Origin: Candidatus Phycosocius bacilliformis
GTDB lineage: Bacteria; Pseudomonadota; Alphaproteobacteria; Caulobacterales; Aquidulcibacteraceae
Length of the DNA stretch: 64,000 nucleotides
Direction: 5' to 3'
Assembly: GCF_003112735.1 (NCBI RefSeq)
Contig: NZ_BFBR01000004.1
Span: 226,646-290,645 of the forward strand
The stretch's first letter is position 1. Each line of letters opens with the position of its first letter. The notes under the pieces are model-generated. The model saw only the letters and a program-made list of their open reading frames with translations. It made no database searches and had not been told where the DNA came from. Below are positions 15,320 through 23,913 of the stretch, in pieces. A program made the position numbers and the translations under genes.

Positions 15320-17626
15320 TTAGCCCCCGAACTTCGCGCGCAGGGTCAGACCGAAATAGCGGTCTGCTTCACGCGGGATCAGATAGCGCAATGACCCGCC
15401 TGGGCCGCCCGGCGTGACCAGCGATGCATATTGCTGGTCGGTCAGGTTCTTGATGTTCAGAGTCAGGCGATAGCGATCTTCCTTGTCGCTGAACCCGATC
15501 GACGCATCAACGATGGTTGTCTCAGGAATGCGCAACAAGGGATTTTCACCCAGATCCGAGAATTGATCGCTGGTGTAGGAGACCTGACCATTGAAATAGA
15601 TGATCCCTGGGAGAGAAGCAGGCTCCCACTGATAATCTGCACCCAGTGAGGCCTTCAGGCGTGGCGACAAGGCCAGACGCTCACCCCGACGCGCCGGGGA
15701 CAGCACCAGATTGGCGTCCCGGAACTCTTCGATTTGGGCATCCGTAACAGCCAGACCACCATTGATCGTCAGACCATTGTCGGCTCGGATCAACCAGTCC
15801 AGCTCCAGACCGGTCGTCGAGACATTACCTGCATTGGTCAAACGCGTGATGACAACACCATTGAGGGTGTCGAAATTATTGGCCTGGAAATTCTTGTACT
15901 CGGCCCGGAACACGGCGAGGTTCAGCAGGATGCGGTTGTCGAGGAATGCGGTTTTCACCCCACCTTCGGTCGAATCCACTGTCTCAGGTGAAATAGCATT
16001 CAGGCCGGTCGGGTTCATATTGAAGAACACGTTGTAGGCAGGGCCCTTATAACCACGCGACTGGGTGACATAAAAATTGATGTCGTCGGTAGCCTGATAC
16101 TTCAGACCCAGCTTGCCTGAAACATTGTCCTCACGTGTGCTGCCCTTGAAGCCGCTCAAATCGTTGCGCAAGCCGGGCAGGCCGCCCACAGGAGCAGGAA
16201 CGCGGTTGTGATAATAGCTCAGCTTGTCTTGGGTGAGGCGAACCCCGCCGACAACCGACAATTTGTCGGAGAATTTGTAAGAGCCATCCGCAAACACAGC
16301 GGCGTTGCGCGACTCAGAGCCGAAATTGGCGCTTGAGAAGGCGGTGACAAAGGTCGAAACCCCGCTCGCGGTCGAGCATGGACGTTGGCCGGTCGTGTCG
16401 ATAGCCAGAGTCGAGGCGGTACAGACGATGACGTCCCGACGGAAGTCGCGCTCGGTTTCAGCATTGGCGTAATAGGCACCCAACACATATTCCAACTTCT
16501 CGCCGCTGGGCGAGGTCAGGCGCAATTCCTGGCTGAACGTGGTGGAGGTTTGTGGACCATCATCGTGCAATTGGGCAAAGCCGTTGCCAACATAGGCTGC
16601 TGGCCGATCAAGCCAGTCGCCTTCGCGGACTTCCCGATTGTCCCAACCGCGATAGGCGGTGATCGAGGTGACCGTAAAGTCGCCCGCCGTCCAATCTGCC
16701 TGGGCTGAAACGCCCCATGCTTCTTCTTCGGTCCGGGTCACCAGATTGTGGCGCACGGTGCGGGTCTTGTCGCCAGCGAAGGTAATGCCAGGCAACAGAG
16801 AAACGAGGGCGGGGCCATTGGCACCGGTTGGGGCAGTCCCAATCACTTCGCCGCAGCAATTATCATCAGCTTTGCGATAGTCGCCGATCAAGCGCACTTT
16901 CAACGCGTCGGAGGCATCAATGTCCAAAATGCCGCGAACGCCGTAACGCTCATAGCCATTAATCTTGCCGCCGGTGGTCAGATTGGTGATATTGCCATCA
17001 TATGAGCCACCAAACACGGTGACGCGCGAGCGAACCGAGTCAGAAAATGGCATGTCGACCGACGCGCGCAGCTTGTATTCATTGCCATCATTGGCGGTCA
17101 GTTGAATGTCGCCGCTGTGGACCCGTCCGGGGGCCTTCGAAACAATATTGACCACACCAGCCGAGGAATTCTTGCCAAACAGCGTGCCTTGTGGCCCACG
17201 CAGCACTTCAATGCGCTGAATGTCGGAGAGATCGCCAAAGGCTTCCCCTGCGCGCGCCAAAACAACCCCGTCAAGCACCACAGCCACGCTGGGCTCGGCA
17301 GCGATGGAGAAATTGATGGTGCCAACGCCACGCAGGAACAGCGACGAGTTCAGATTGGTGCCGCCTTTGCGGAAGTTCAAAGTCGGGATCTGGGCTTGCA
17401 CGCTTTCGATATTGTAACCACCAGCGCGTTCGACCTGTTCGCCACCGACGACGGTCACGGCGGCTGCAACTTCCTGCACGTTTTGAACGCGCTTTTGAGC
17501 TGTCACGATGATGACTTCAGCTCCGGAGTCGGATTTGGCTTCAGGTGCTGCCTGCGCAAAGGCGCTTGTGCCCATGGCAACGAACAAAGTGGCCGCCGCA
17601 GCGGACCCAAGTAAAAGATGACGCAT
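15320..17626 (-). CDS. TonB-dependent outer-membrane receptor
   Basis: The 768-residue protein has a Sec signal peptide (cleavage after AFAQ near residue 25), a possible TonB box (EVIIVTAQKR), a plug domain (NLNSSLFLRGVGTINFSIAAEPSV, then VLRGPQGTLFGKNSSAGVVNI) and a C-terminal beta barrel ending in LRAKFGG. The best Shine-Dalgarno is GAGGGG about 6 bases before the ATG. It heads the ssuACB run, so its ligand is probably a sulfonate or sulfate ester too large or rare for porins. The leader region holds an FNR/FixK-like box and nested inverted repeats, suggesting control by oxygen or another signal. Confidence 0.93.
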   Translation of the reverse strand: MRHLLLGSAAAATLFVAMGTSAFAQAAPEAKSDSGAEVIIVTAQKRVQNVQEVAAAVTVVGGEQVERAGGYNIESVQAQIPTLNFRKGGTNLNSSLFLRGVGTINFSIAAEPSVAVVLDGVVLARAGEAFGDLSDIQRIEVLRGPQGTLFGKNSSAGVVNIVSKAPGRVHSGDIQLTANDGNEYKLRASVDMPFSDSVRSRVTVFGGSYDGNITNLTTGGKINGYERYGVRGILDIDASDALKVRLIGDYRKADDNCCGEVIGTAPTGANGPALVSLLPGITFAGDKTRTVRHNLVTRTEEEAWGVSAQADWTAGDFTVTSITAYRGWDNREVREGDWLDRPAAYVGNGFAQLHDDGPQTSTTFSQELRLTSPSGEKLEYVLGAYYANAETERDFRRDVIVCTASTLAIDTTGQRPCSTASGVSTFVTAFSSANFGSESRNAAVFADGSYKFSDKLSVVGGVRLTQDKLSYYHNRVPAPVGGLPGLRNDLSGFKGSTREDNVSGKLGLKYQATDDINFYVTQSRGYKGPAYNVFFNMNPTGLNAISPETVDSTEGGVKTAFLDNRILLNLAVFRAEYKNFQANNFDTLNGVVITRLTNAGNVSTTGLELDWLIRADNGLTINGGLAVTDAQIEEFRDANLVLSPARRGERLALSPRLKASLGADYQWEPASLPGIIYFNGQVSYTSDQFSDLGENPLLRIPETTIVDASIGFSDKEDRYRLTLNIKNLTDQQYASLVTPGGPGGSLRYLIPREADRYFGLTLRAKFGG

Positions 17627-17652
17627 ATTTTCCCCTCAGTAGTACTCGATCT

Positions 17653-17693
17653 CTCAGGACCGTCTTGATGCAGGTCAAGATCACGTTCCTGAG
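17653..17693. promoter_or_regulatory. Nested inverted repeats with an FNR/FixK-like box before the TonB receptor
   Basis: An outer pair CTCAGGA / TCCTGAG (17653-17659 and 17687-17693) encloses an inner pair TCTTGA / TCAAGA (17663-17668 and 17675-17680). The inner part contains TTGAT-GCAG-GTCAA at 17665-17678, which differs by one base from the FNR/FixK consensus TTGAT-N4-ATCAA. The centre is about 45 bases before the receptor start codon. It could bind an FNR/FixK-type regulator as DNA, or fold as a hairpin in the leader RNA. Confidence 0.5.
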
Positions 17694-17725
17694 CTAAAAT
17701 GCAAGCGTTGTTGTCTTTGATGAAG

Positions 17726-17740
17726 CCATTTTGAAAATGG
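17726..17740. promoter_or_regulatory. 15-bp palindrome in the ssu/HMG-lyase divergent region
   Basis: CCATTTT-G-AAAATGG is a perfect 7-bp inverted repeat with one central base, 100 bp upstream of the TonB receptor ATG and 158 bp upstream of the HMG-CoA-lyase-like gene. It may be a second operator. The rest of 17627-17897 shows nothing else I can name. Confidence 0.3.
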
Positions 17741-17897
17741 GGTGCCATTCAAGCAACACATGACATCTCTTCGACAGTTTATGATGCTCGCGGCCCGGAG
17801 GCCAAGCAGCAGACCTCATTGTAGACCTTAGCAGGGCTTGTGCTTTATTCTGCAAGGGTCCGGCTCAAGCCGGATGCCAAACCAAGGGATGGGGTTG

Positions 17898-18818
17898 ATG
17901 ACAAGCATTGAAATCGTCGAGGTCGGAGCCCGAGACGGTCTGCAGAACGAGCCTGATATCCTGCCAACCGCCACCAAACTGCAAATGATCAATTTCGCCA
18001 TTGCAGCAGGTGTTCGCCGCATTGAGACAGCCAGTTTCGTCAATCCGCGGCGGGTGCCGCAAATGGCCGACGCTGAAGACGTGATGGCGGGTCTGCCCGA
18101 CACCGATGCGGTCACTTATATTGGCTTGGTCCTGAATGAACGCGGTGCAGAGCGCGCTTTGGCTACCAAAGTGCATGAATTGGGCGCGGTCGCCGTGGCG
18201 AGCGACAGCTTTGCCATGCGCAATCAAGGCCAAACCAGCGCAGAAAGTGTTGAGGTTGCCAAACGGATCGTTGACATGGCCAAGGCGGCAGGACGGTCCG
18301 GCCAGATCACAATATCTGCGGCTTTTGGTTGTCCGTTCGACGGCGAAGTCGACCCAGACCATGTGGTTGCGATGGCTGCAGCATTGGCCGAGGCAAACCC
18401 GCGCGAGATCGCATTGGCAGATACGATTGGCGTGGCCGTTCCCAGCCAAGTTAAGGCGCTGATCGGCCGGGTACGCGCGGCCATTGGCACCATCCCCATC
18501 CGCGCCCACTTCCACAATACACGCAACACGGGCCTCGCAAATGCCTGGGCGGCGCTGGAAGCGGGGGCTGCGACGCTGGATTCAAGCTTGGGTGGGCTTG
18601 GTGGCTGTCCGTTTGCACCCAAGGCCACCGGCAATATCCCCACCGAGGATTTACTCTATCTGTTGCACCGCTCAGGTGTGGCAACGGGTATTGATCTTGA
18701 TGCCATGATCGGGACTGGCCAATGGCTGAGCAATGTCATGGGCCGACCTTTGCCTGCCATGCTGAGCCGGGCCGGCAATTTTCCGCCGTCGCCTGCCCAT
18801 AGCGGAGCAGGCGCATGA
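17898..18818 (+). CDS. Hydroxymethylglutaryl-CoA lyase family protein
   Basis: The 307-residue protein is a DRE-TIM metallolyase of the HMG-CoA lyase type. Key features are VEVGARDGLQNE at the N-terminus (catalytic Arg-Asp), ETASFVNPRRVPQMAD, the metal-binding RAHFHNTRNTGLANAW, and SLGGLGGCPFAPKATGN with the catalytic Cys loop. It should split HMG-CoA to acetoacetate and acetyl-CoA in leucine breakdown, or a close analogue such as citramalyl-CoA. The next gene, a class III CoA-transferase, overlaps by 4 bases (ATGA), a pairing that suggests the transferase makes the CoA ester this lyase cleaves. Upstream in-frame starts at 17838 and 17889 are less likely. Confidence 0.88.
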   Translation: MTSIEIVEVGARDGLQNEPDILPTATKLQMINFAIAAGVRRIETASFVNPRRVPQMADAEDVMAGLPDTDAVTYIGLVLNERGAERALATKVHELGAVAVASDSFAMRNQGQTSAESVEVAKRIVDMAKAAGRSGQITISAAFGCPFDGEVDPDHVVAMAAALAEANPREIALADTIGVAVPSQVKALIGRVRAAIGTIPIRAHFHNTRNTGLANAWAALEAGAATLDSSLGGLGGCPFAPKATGNIPTEDLLYLLHRSGVATGIDLDAMIGTGQWLSNVMGRPLPAMLSRAGNFPPSPAHSGAGA

Positions 18819-20014
18819 CAGAGGCGACCGGACCCCTGCAAGGGCTGCGGGTGATAGAGCTTGGCGTCCTGCTGGCAGGTCCATTTTGCGGGCAGATTTT
18901 GGGCGACCTCGGCGCTGAGGTGATTAAGGTCGAGCCACCGGGCCAAGGCGACCCGCTGCGCCAATGGGGTACGGTGAAGAAAGATGGTCATGGCCTGTGG
19001 TTTCCCATCGTCGGGCGAAACAAGACGTGTGTAACGATTGACCTTCGTCAGGCCGAAGGTCAGGCCATTGTGAAGGACCTCGTCCGCGAAGCCGATTTTC
19101 TGCTGGAGAACTTTCGGCCCGGCACCCTGGAGAAATGGGGCTTGGATTATGAGACGTTGGCGGCAATCAACCCGCGTCTCATCATGATCCGGGTGTCCGG
19201 CTATGGTCAGACTGGCCCCAACAGCCCCAAAGCAGGCTATGCCAGCGTGGGAGAAGCTATGGGGGGCATGCGCTATGTCATGGGTGAGCCAGACCGCATG
19301 CCGTCACGCGCTGGAATCTCCATTGGTGATAGTTTGGCTGCCACATATGCCGCCATTGGGGCCTTGGCTGCCCTTGAGCACCGTCACCGCACGGGCAAAG
19401 GCCAGATCGTCGATTCAGCCATTTATGAAGCCTGCTTTGCCATGATGGAAAGCCTGATTCCCGATTATCATTTTGGCGGCTATATACGTGAACGGACAGG
19501 CTCATTCCTGCCCAAAATCGCCCCCTCCAACATTTATCCAGCCAGCGATGGCATGGTCATCATTGCTGCCAACCAAGACACGGTGTGGCGGCGGCTGGCC
19601 GAGGCCATGGGCCGGGCTGAGTTAGCCGATGATCCCCGCTTTCTCACCCATGTCGCGCGGGGGGAGCATCAAGGCGAGCTTGATGGCCTGATCAGCGCCT
19701 GGAGCAGCCAGATGACCATTGCGGAGCTGGAGGCCTGTTGCGAGGACCATGGTGTGCCGTGCGGACGGATTTATCGCGCGCCTGATATGTTGGCTGATCC
19801 CCACTTTGCAGCCCGGCAAGCCATTGTTGAAGTGGATCATCCCCAGCTTGGCCCGTTCCCAATGCCAGCAGTCTTCCCAAAACTGTCTGCCACACCCGGG
19901 AATGTGCGCTGGACCGGACCGGAATTGGGCAGCCATACAGAAGCGGTGTTGCGTGACCTCTTGGGCTATTCGCCCGACAAGATTGCACACCTACGGACAA
20001 GCGGGGTCATCTAG
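18815..20014 (+). CDS. Class III CoA-transferase (CaiB/BaiF), copy 3
   Basis: This 399-residue CaiB/BaiF protein begins [20 protein letters not shown] and has the catalytic Asp motif [15 protein letters not shown], followed by [21 protein letters not shown]. Its translation is coupled to the HMG-CoA-lyase gene through a 4-base overlap. That pairing resembles succinyl-CoA:3-hydroxy-3-methylglutarate (SUGCT-like) or citramalate CoA-transferases, which activate C5-C6 dicarboxylates. This is an inference from context. The gene ends 4 bases into the convergent ruvB stop region. Confidence 0.88.
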   Translation: MTEATGPLQGLRVIELGVLLAGPFCGQILGDLGAEVIKVEPPGQGDPLRQWGTVKKDGHGLWFPIVGRNKTCVTIDLRQAEGQAIVKDLVREADFLLENFRPGTLEKWGLDYETLAAINPRLIMIRVSGYGQTGPNSPKAGYASVGEAMGGMRYVMGEPDRMPSRAGISIGDSLAATYAAIGALAALEHRHRTGKGQIVDSAIYEACFAMMESLIPDYHFGGYIRERTGSFLPKIAPSNIYPASDGMVIIAANQDTVWRRLAEAMGRAELADDPRFLTHVARGEHQGELDGLISAWSSQMTIAELEACCEDHGVPCGRIYRAPDMLADPHFAARQAIVEVDHPQLGPFPMPAVFPKLSATPGNVRWTGPELGSHTEAVLRDLLGYSPDKIAHLRTSGVI

Positions 20015-21078
20015 CGACTGCTGTCGTCAAAAAGGCCCGGTTGAGGGGGGGCTTTCGGTTCAGGCAGGCCAAACAATTGATAGGCCCGGGCCGCGGCAAC
20101 CCGCCCACGTGGGGTGCGCATGATGAAACCCTGCTGCATGAGATAGGGTTCAATCACATCCTCCACACCGTCGCGGGCTTCTGAAATGGCGGCCGCCAAA
20201 GTCTCCACGCCCACGGGCCCGCCGCCATAAGTCTCCACCAATGCGCGCAGATAGCGGCGGTCGAGCATATCGAGGCCATCAGGATCAATGTCGAGGCGGG
20301 CCAGACCATGGGCAGCCGTCTGCGCATCAAGTTGGCTGCCAAATGCGTCTGCAAAATCGCGCACGCGCCGAAGCAGGCGCACGGCAATGCGCGGAGTTCC
20401 CCGTGCCCGCCGGGCAATCTCCTTTGCCCCGTCATCGGTCAGAGGCGCACCCAATTTGGCGGCAGCACGCTTGAGAATAACCTCCAAATCAGCGACGCTG
20501 TAAAAGTCCAAACGGGAAACAATCCCGAACCGGTCCCGCAAGGGGGTGGACAATAACCCCGCCCGTGTGGTCGCCCCCACCAATGTGAAGGGAGATAGAT
20601 CGATCCGGATCGACCGCGCCGACGGGCCTTCGCCAATCACAAGATCGAGCGCATAATCTTCCATGGCTGGATAGAGAATTTCCTCCACCGCCGCCGGAAG
20701 GCGATGGATTTCATCGATGAAAAGGACGTCGCGGGGCTCCAGATTGGTCAAAAGGGCGGCCAGATCCCCTGCTTTGGCAATCACCGGCCCAGAGGTGGTT
20801 TTCAGATTGACGCCCAACTCACGCGCCGTGATCTGGGCCAAAGTGGTCTTGCCCAAACCCGGTGGACCAAACAGCAACACATGGTCCATCGCATCCCCGC
20901 GGCCCTTGGCAGCTTGGACGAAGATTTCAAGATTGGCCTTCAACTCATTCTGGCCAACAAACTCGTGGAAGCCAGAGGGACGAAGCGCGCGATCAAGCGT
21001 ATCACCGGCGCGCAGGTCAGCCGACACCAAACGGTCGGCAGATGGCGAACCATCCACCCCAGGGCCTGTCTGACTCAT
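20011..21078 (-). CDS. ruvB: Holliday junction branch migration ATPase RuvB
   Basis: The 355-residue AAA+ motor drives branch migration of Holliday junctions with RuvA. It shows the family start [23 protein letters not shown], Walker A ([12 protein letters not shown]), Walker B ([16 protein letters not shown]), sensor 1 ([20 protein letters not shown]) and the winged-helix C-terminus ([16 protein letters not shown]). A ~20-residue N-terminal extension is within the normal alphaproteobacterial range. It is the last gene of ruvC-ruvA-ruvB, overlapping ruvA by 4 bases, and should share the LexA-controlled promoter before ruvC. Confidence 0.97.
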   Translation of the reverse strand: MSQTGPGVDGSPSADRLVSADLRAGDTLDRALRPSGFHEFVGQNELKANLEIFVQAAKGRGDAMDHVLLFGPPGLGKTTLAQITARELGVNLKTTSGPVIAKAGDLAALLTNLEPRDVLFIDEIHRLPAAVEEILYPAMEDYALDLVIGEGPSARSIRIDLSPFTLVGATTRAGLLSTPLRDRFGIVSRLDFYSVADLEVILKRAAAKLGAPLTDDGAKEIARRARGTPRIAVRLLRRVRDFADAFGSQLDAQTAAHGLARLDIDPDGLDMLDRRYLRALVETYGGGPVGVETLAAAISEARDGVEDVIEPYLMQQGFIMRTPRGRVAAARAYQLFGLPEPKAPPQPGLFDDSSR

Positions 21079-21734
21079 CGGCCTATCTCCTTCAGAGCAG
21101 CCTTAACCAGGCCGCCGACATCGGCTGTCTCACCCAATGCACGGCTGGCTTGGGCAACTGCCCGCGAGGCTTCAGCCTGCCCGATGCCCAAATTGACCAA
21201 GGCAGAAATCGCCTGATTGCGATCGGCTTCGATCGGGGCTGTTGGCACGGGCGCATGGGTCGTTTCCGCCGCCACAGGTAAAGCGCTGCCGCCCTCGCTA
21301 AAGCCGGTGCTGGCTGATTGGCCCATCAGACTGGGCGGCGGTGGACGGCCTTTCAGCTCAGTGGCAATGCGGGCAGCCAGCTTCGGACCGACACCATTGG
21401 CGCGCGCAATGCTGGCCTTATCCTCCAAAGCTGCCGCTTCCATCAATTGGGTGGGGCCCAGAACATCAAGGATGGCCAAGGCCACCTTGGCGCCCACGCC
21501 GCTAATGTCCTGCAGGCGGGCAAACCACGCCCGTTCAGCGTCGGACAAAAATCCATAAAGCTTGAGGGAATCCTCACGCAGCTGGGTCTCGATGAACACA
21601 TGCACAGCAGCACCTGGTCCCAGCCGCGCCAAGGTACGGGTGCCAGCAAAGACGAGATAGCCAACGCCTTGAACCTCAATCAAGGCGCGGTCTTCACCAA
21701 CCGCCGCGACCAGACCCTTTAAAGACCCAATCAT
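21075..21734 (-). CDS. ruvA: Holliday junction binding protein RuvA
   Basis: The 219-residue protein has the three RuvA domains: an N-terminal OB fold ([26 protein letters not shown]), a tandem helix-hairpin-helix region ([20 protein letters not shown], then [14 protein letters not shown]) and a C-terminal RuvB-contact helix bundle ([19 protein letters not shown]). The linker between domains II and III is a little long and Ala/Ser/Pro-rich. It binds the four-way junction as a tetramer. It overlaps ruvC and ruvB by 4 bases each, so the operon is tightly coupled. Confidence 0.97.
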   Translation of the reverse strand: MIGSLKGLVAAVGEDRALIEVQGVGYLVFAGTRTLARLGPGAAVHVFIETQLREDSLKLYGFLSDAERAWFARLQDISGVGAKVALAILDVLGPTQLMEAAALEDKASIARANGVGPKLAARIATELKGRPPPPSLMGQSASTGFSEGGSALPVAAETTHAPVPTAPIEADRNQAISALVNLGIGQAEASRAVAQASRALGETADVGGLVKAALKEIGR

Positions 21735-22240
21735 GCTTTGACAGCCATCAGACGGGGATTGCTGCGCCGCTCTGCGGCATGACAGATGGCTGCAGCCAGC
21801 GCATCGGCGGCATCGGCACTGACTGTACCTGATTGGGGCAGCAAGCGACGGACCATGAAGGCAACTTGATCCTTCTCTGCCCCGCCTGTTCCCACCAAGG
21901 CTTTCTTGATGTGGCGCGTCGCATATTCGCTGACATGCACCTGGTGGCGCGCCAGAATGGACAGAGCAGCCCCGCGCGCATGGCCCAAAAGCAAGGCTGA
22001 TTGTGCGTTCTTGGCCATAAATACCTCTTCAACCGCGGCTTCGGTTGGATTGTAGAACTCAAGCACGTCTATCAGGCCGCTGGCAAGCAAACCCAGTCGT
22101 TCCGGCAAAGCCAGTTTGGGCGGTGGCGCGATGACACCATGGGCGATCCAGCTGATCCGCGCGCCCTCGCAGGCGATCACGCCCCAGCCTGTGCGCTGCA
22201 GACCTGGGTCCAAACCCAAAAGGATCGTTTGAAGTGCCAT
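21731..22240 (-). CDS. ruvC: Crossover junction endonuclease RuvC
   Basis: This 169-residue nuclease resolves Holliday junctions by symmetric cuts. Catalytic acids are visible as Asp11 (LLGLDPGLQRTGWG), Glu in AAVEEVFMAKN and the Asp pair in SADAADALAAAICHA. A longer frame runs to 22372, but the ATG at 22240 (or 22249) gives the normal length and lies downstream of a LexA box. It is the first gene of ruvCAB, transcribed leftwards. The family call is certain. Confidence 0.97.
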   Translation of the reverse strand: MALQTILLGLDPGLQRTGWGVIACEGARISWIAHGVIAPPPKLALPERLGLLASGLIDVLEFYNPTEAAVEEVFMAKNAQSALLLGHARGAALSILARHQVHVSEYATRHIKKALVGTGGAEKDQVAFMVRRLLPQSGTVSADAADALAAAICHAAERRSNPRLMAVKA

Positions 22241-22293
22241 GCTTTGCATCCCATAAAGCGAATCACTGCCTTGGTGCACGCAGGAGTTTAACA

Positions 22294-22308
22294 GAACATA
22301 ACCAGAAC
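22294..22308. promoter_or_regulatory. LexA (SOS) box upstream of ruvC
   Basis: GAAC-ATAACCA-GAAC on the plus strand reads GTTC-N7-GTTC on the minus strand, the established alphaproteobacterial LexA site. It lies 54 bp before the ruvC ATG, within promoter distance. DNA damage should therefore induce ruvCAB. Confidence 0.8.
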
Positions 22309-22320
22309 GACAAAGCCGTG

Positions 22321-23214
22321 CTATTTTTTGACCAAAAGGGCAGCTGTGACCCATCCATCGCTCGAGTGCCAATGCGCGACCAGTTGGAAATCATGACAAG
22401 CGGCGGTGAGATCGTCGAGGTCAAGCTGACGGGCGGCACCGAAGCGCAAAAGCTGGCCTGCAGCCAGCCGACCCAGTTGATCTGGTCGGCCAGCTGGCGT
22501 CCCTGATCCACTCACCAACGCGGCAAAATGGACCTGACGCGCGCAGGCATCATAATAGATACGGGGTTCCAATCCCTGAGCCTTGCCCAGCCGTGCCAGG
22601 GCATTGCGCACCAAAGCCTGACCGAAATCGAGATAGGTGGCCTCCATCAATGCCCCGTCCCGGCTCTTCTCAAGGCTCACCAGCAAGAAGTCCCCGGCCT
22701 TTAGAGCATCATGGGCACCTGTGAGCCAAGCCTGGCGCGCCGATGGGCTCAATAGACCAAGGCAGCCAGCTGATAGAACAGCCAAGCTTGCGCCCGTGCC
22801 AACGGCCGGCAAGTCCCATTGACTGGCCTGCGCGCCAGGCGGTGCCACACTGATTTGCGCTGTGCTCGCGCGGTCTTGCACCGAATCCAGCACGCGGGGA
22901 TCAATGTCAGGATTGACCAAGACCACGGCTTTCGGCCGCTCAAGCTGGCCGAGGATCAGGGCAGCCCGCAATCCAGCAAAAGGACCGGCATCAATCAGGC
23001 GCGCGGCTGGCCCGATGCGATCAACCAGCTCAGGCAGAATGCGATCAAGGATTTCCCGCTCACCCCGCTCCACATGCGGCGGCGGTCCATCAAGACCCAA
23101 TTCGATCGGAAAGTCTGTCTGACCTGCCTGTAGGTCGGCTTGTGCCAGCTGGATCAGGTCCACGCCACATCCATCCTCTGATCCACGCGCAACATCTGCA
23201 ATCCACTCAATCAA
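22321..23214 (-). CDS. EgtD-like SAM-dependent methyltransferase, divergent
   Basis: The 297-residue protein resembles the histidine-specific methyltransferase fold (Methyltransf_33, the EgtD group). The C-terminal block is the best match: an Arg/Gln-rich strand then LRFGAARQLDLDDLTAACHDFQLVAHW, and a final VTAALLVKK. The ABC of the SAM site is weak: where EgtD has a GSG-type motif this has LIDAGPFAGLRAAL. The N-terminal EgtD block (YFYD.RGS) is not obvious. It may therefore methylate something else or be partly degenerate. It overlaps nadD by 8 bases, which hints at a link with NAD or amino-acid metabolism, but I would not assign a substrate. Confidence 0.55.
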   Translation of the reverse strand: MIEWIADVARGSEDGCGVDLIQLAQADLQAGQTDFPIELGLDGPPPHVERGEREILDRILPELVDRIGPAARLIDAGPFAGLRAALILGQLERPKAVVLVNPDIDPRVLDSVQDRASTAQISVAPPGAQASQWDLPAVGTGASLAVLSAGCLGLLSPSARQAWLTGAHDALKAGDFLLVSLEKSRDGALMEATYLDFGQALVRNALARLGKAQGLEPRIYYDACARQVHFAALVSGSGTPAGRPDQLGRLAAGQLLRFGAARQLDLDDLTAACHDFQLVAHWHSSDGWVTAALLVKK

Positions 23215-23809
23215 TCGTCAATCCTGCACCGGCATTGCGCAGCGCGGTGGACGATAGAGGATTCCACCGGGCGGGTATATAGACCCAAGCGGGCGGGACT
23301 GCGCCGGGACAAAGTGCTGCCTTCTCCAACTTCAGGCGCGCGTGCGGGAAACGGCTGGCCAATCGGCCAAGCCGGGCTTTGGGTCCTGCACCTGGCCGCG
23401 AAACGACACAGATGGGGATGAGGCGGGCAATCTCTTGCCAGCCACGCCAGCGTTCAAAGCCAGCCAGATTGTCCGCACCCATCAGCCAGACAAAATGCAC
23501 GCCGGGAAACCGCCGCTTCAGCGCGCGCAACGTGTCGATGGTGAATTGGGTCTTCAAGCGGGTTTCAATGTCGGTGACCACCATATGGGGACCGCGTGCG
23601 ACACTGCGGGCCGATGCGAGACGGTGCTGCAGCGGGCTCGACTTTGGCTTGAGGGGGTTCTGCGGCGACACCAGCCACCACACACATTGCAATCCCAGCC
23701 GCGCGCGCGCAGTCTCGGCCACATGGGCGTGGCCAGAATGGGCAGGATCAAAAGAACCACCGAGGAGCCCGACCTTCATCCCTCGCGGCGCTTGGAGCGC
23801 GTGTCGCAT
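23207..23809 (-). CDS. nadD: Nicotinate-nucleotide adenylyltransferase
   Basis: The 200-residue enzyme joins nicotinate mononucleotide and ATP to deamido-NAD, the penultimate step of NAD synthesis. The nucleotidyltransferase signature is clear: GLLGGSFDPAHSGHAHVAETA, then NPLKPKSS, FVWLMGADNLAGFERW and the closing NPLSSTALRNAG (the ISSTxxR-type motif). The ATG at 23779 (MKVGLLGG) is an alternative start 10 codons in. RsfS, often beside nadD, is missing here; a methyltransferase-like gene follows instead. Confidence 0.93.
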   Translation of the reverse strand: MRHALQAPRGMKVGLLGGSFDPAHSGHAHVAETARARLGLQCVWWLVSPQNPLKPKSSPLQHRLASARSVARGPHMVVTDIETRLKTQFTIDTLRALKRRFPGVHFVWLMGADNLAGFERWRGWQEIARLIPICVVSRPGAGPKARLGRLASRFPHARLKLEKAALCPGAVPPAWVYIPARWNPLSSTALRNAGAGLTID

Positions 23810-23913
23810 GTCTTCCGATTACGGGAGAGTGAGGCTGAGGGGAAGGGGTTATGCTCACCTTGAGGATTGTTTGCCAATCAATTGCTGCCCCACAGACCCA
23901 GTTTATCCCACCA

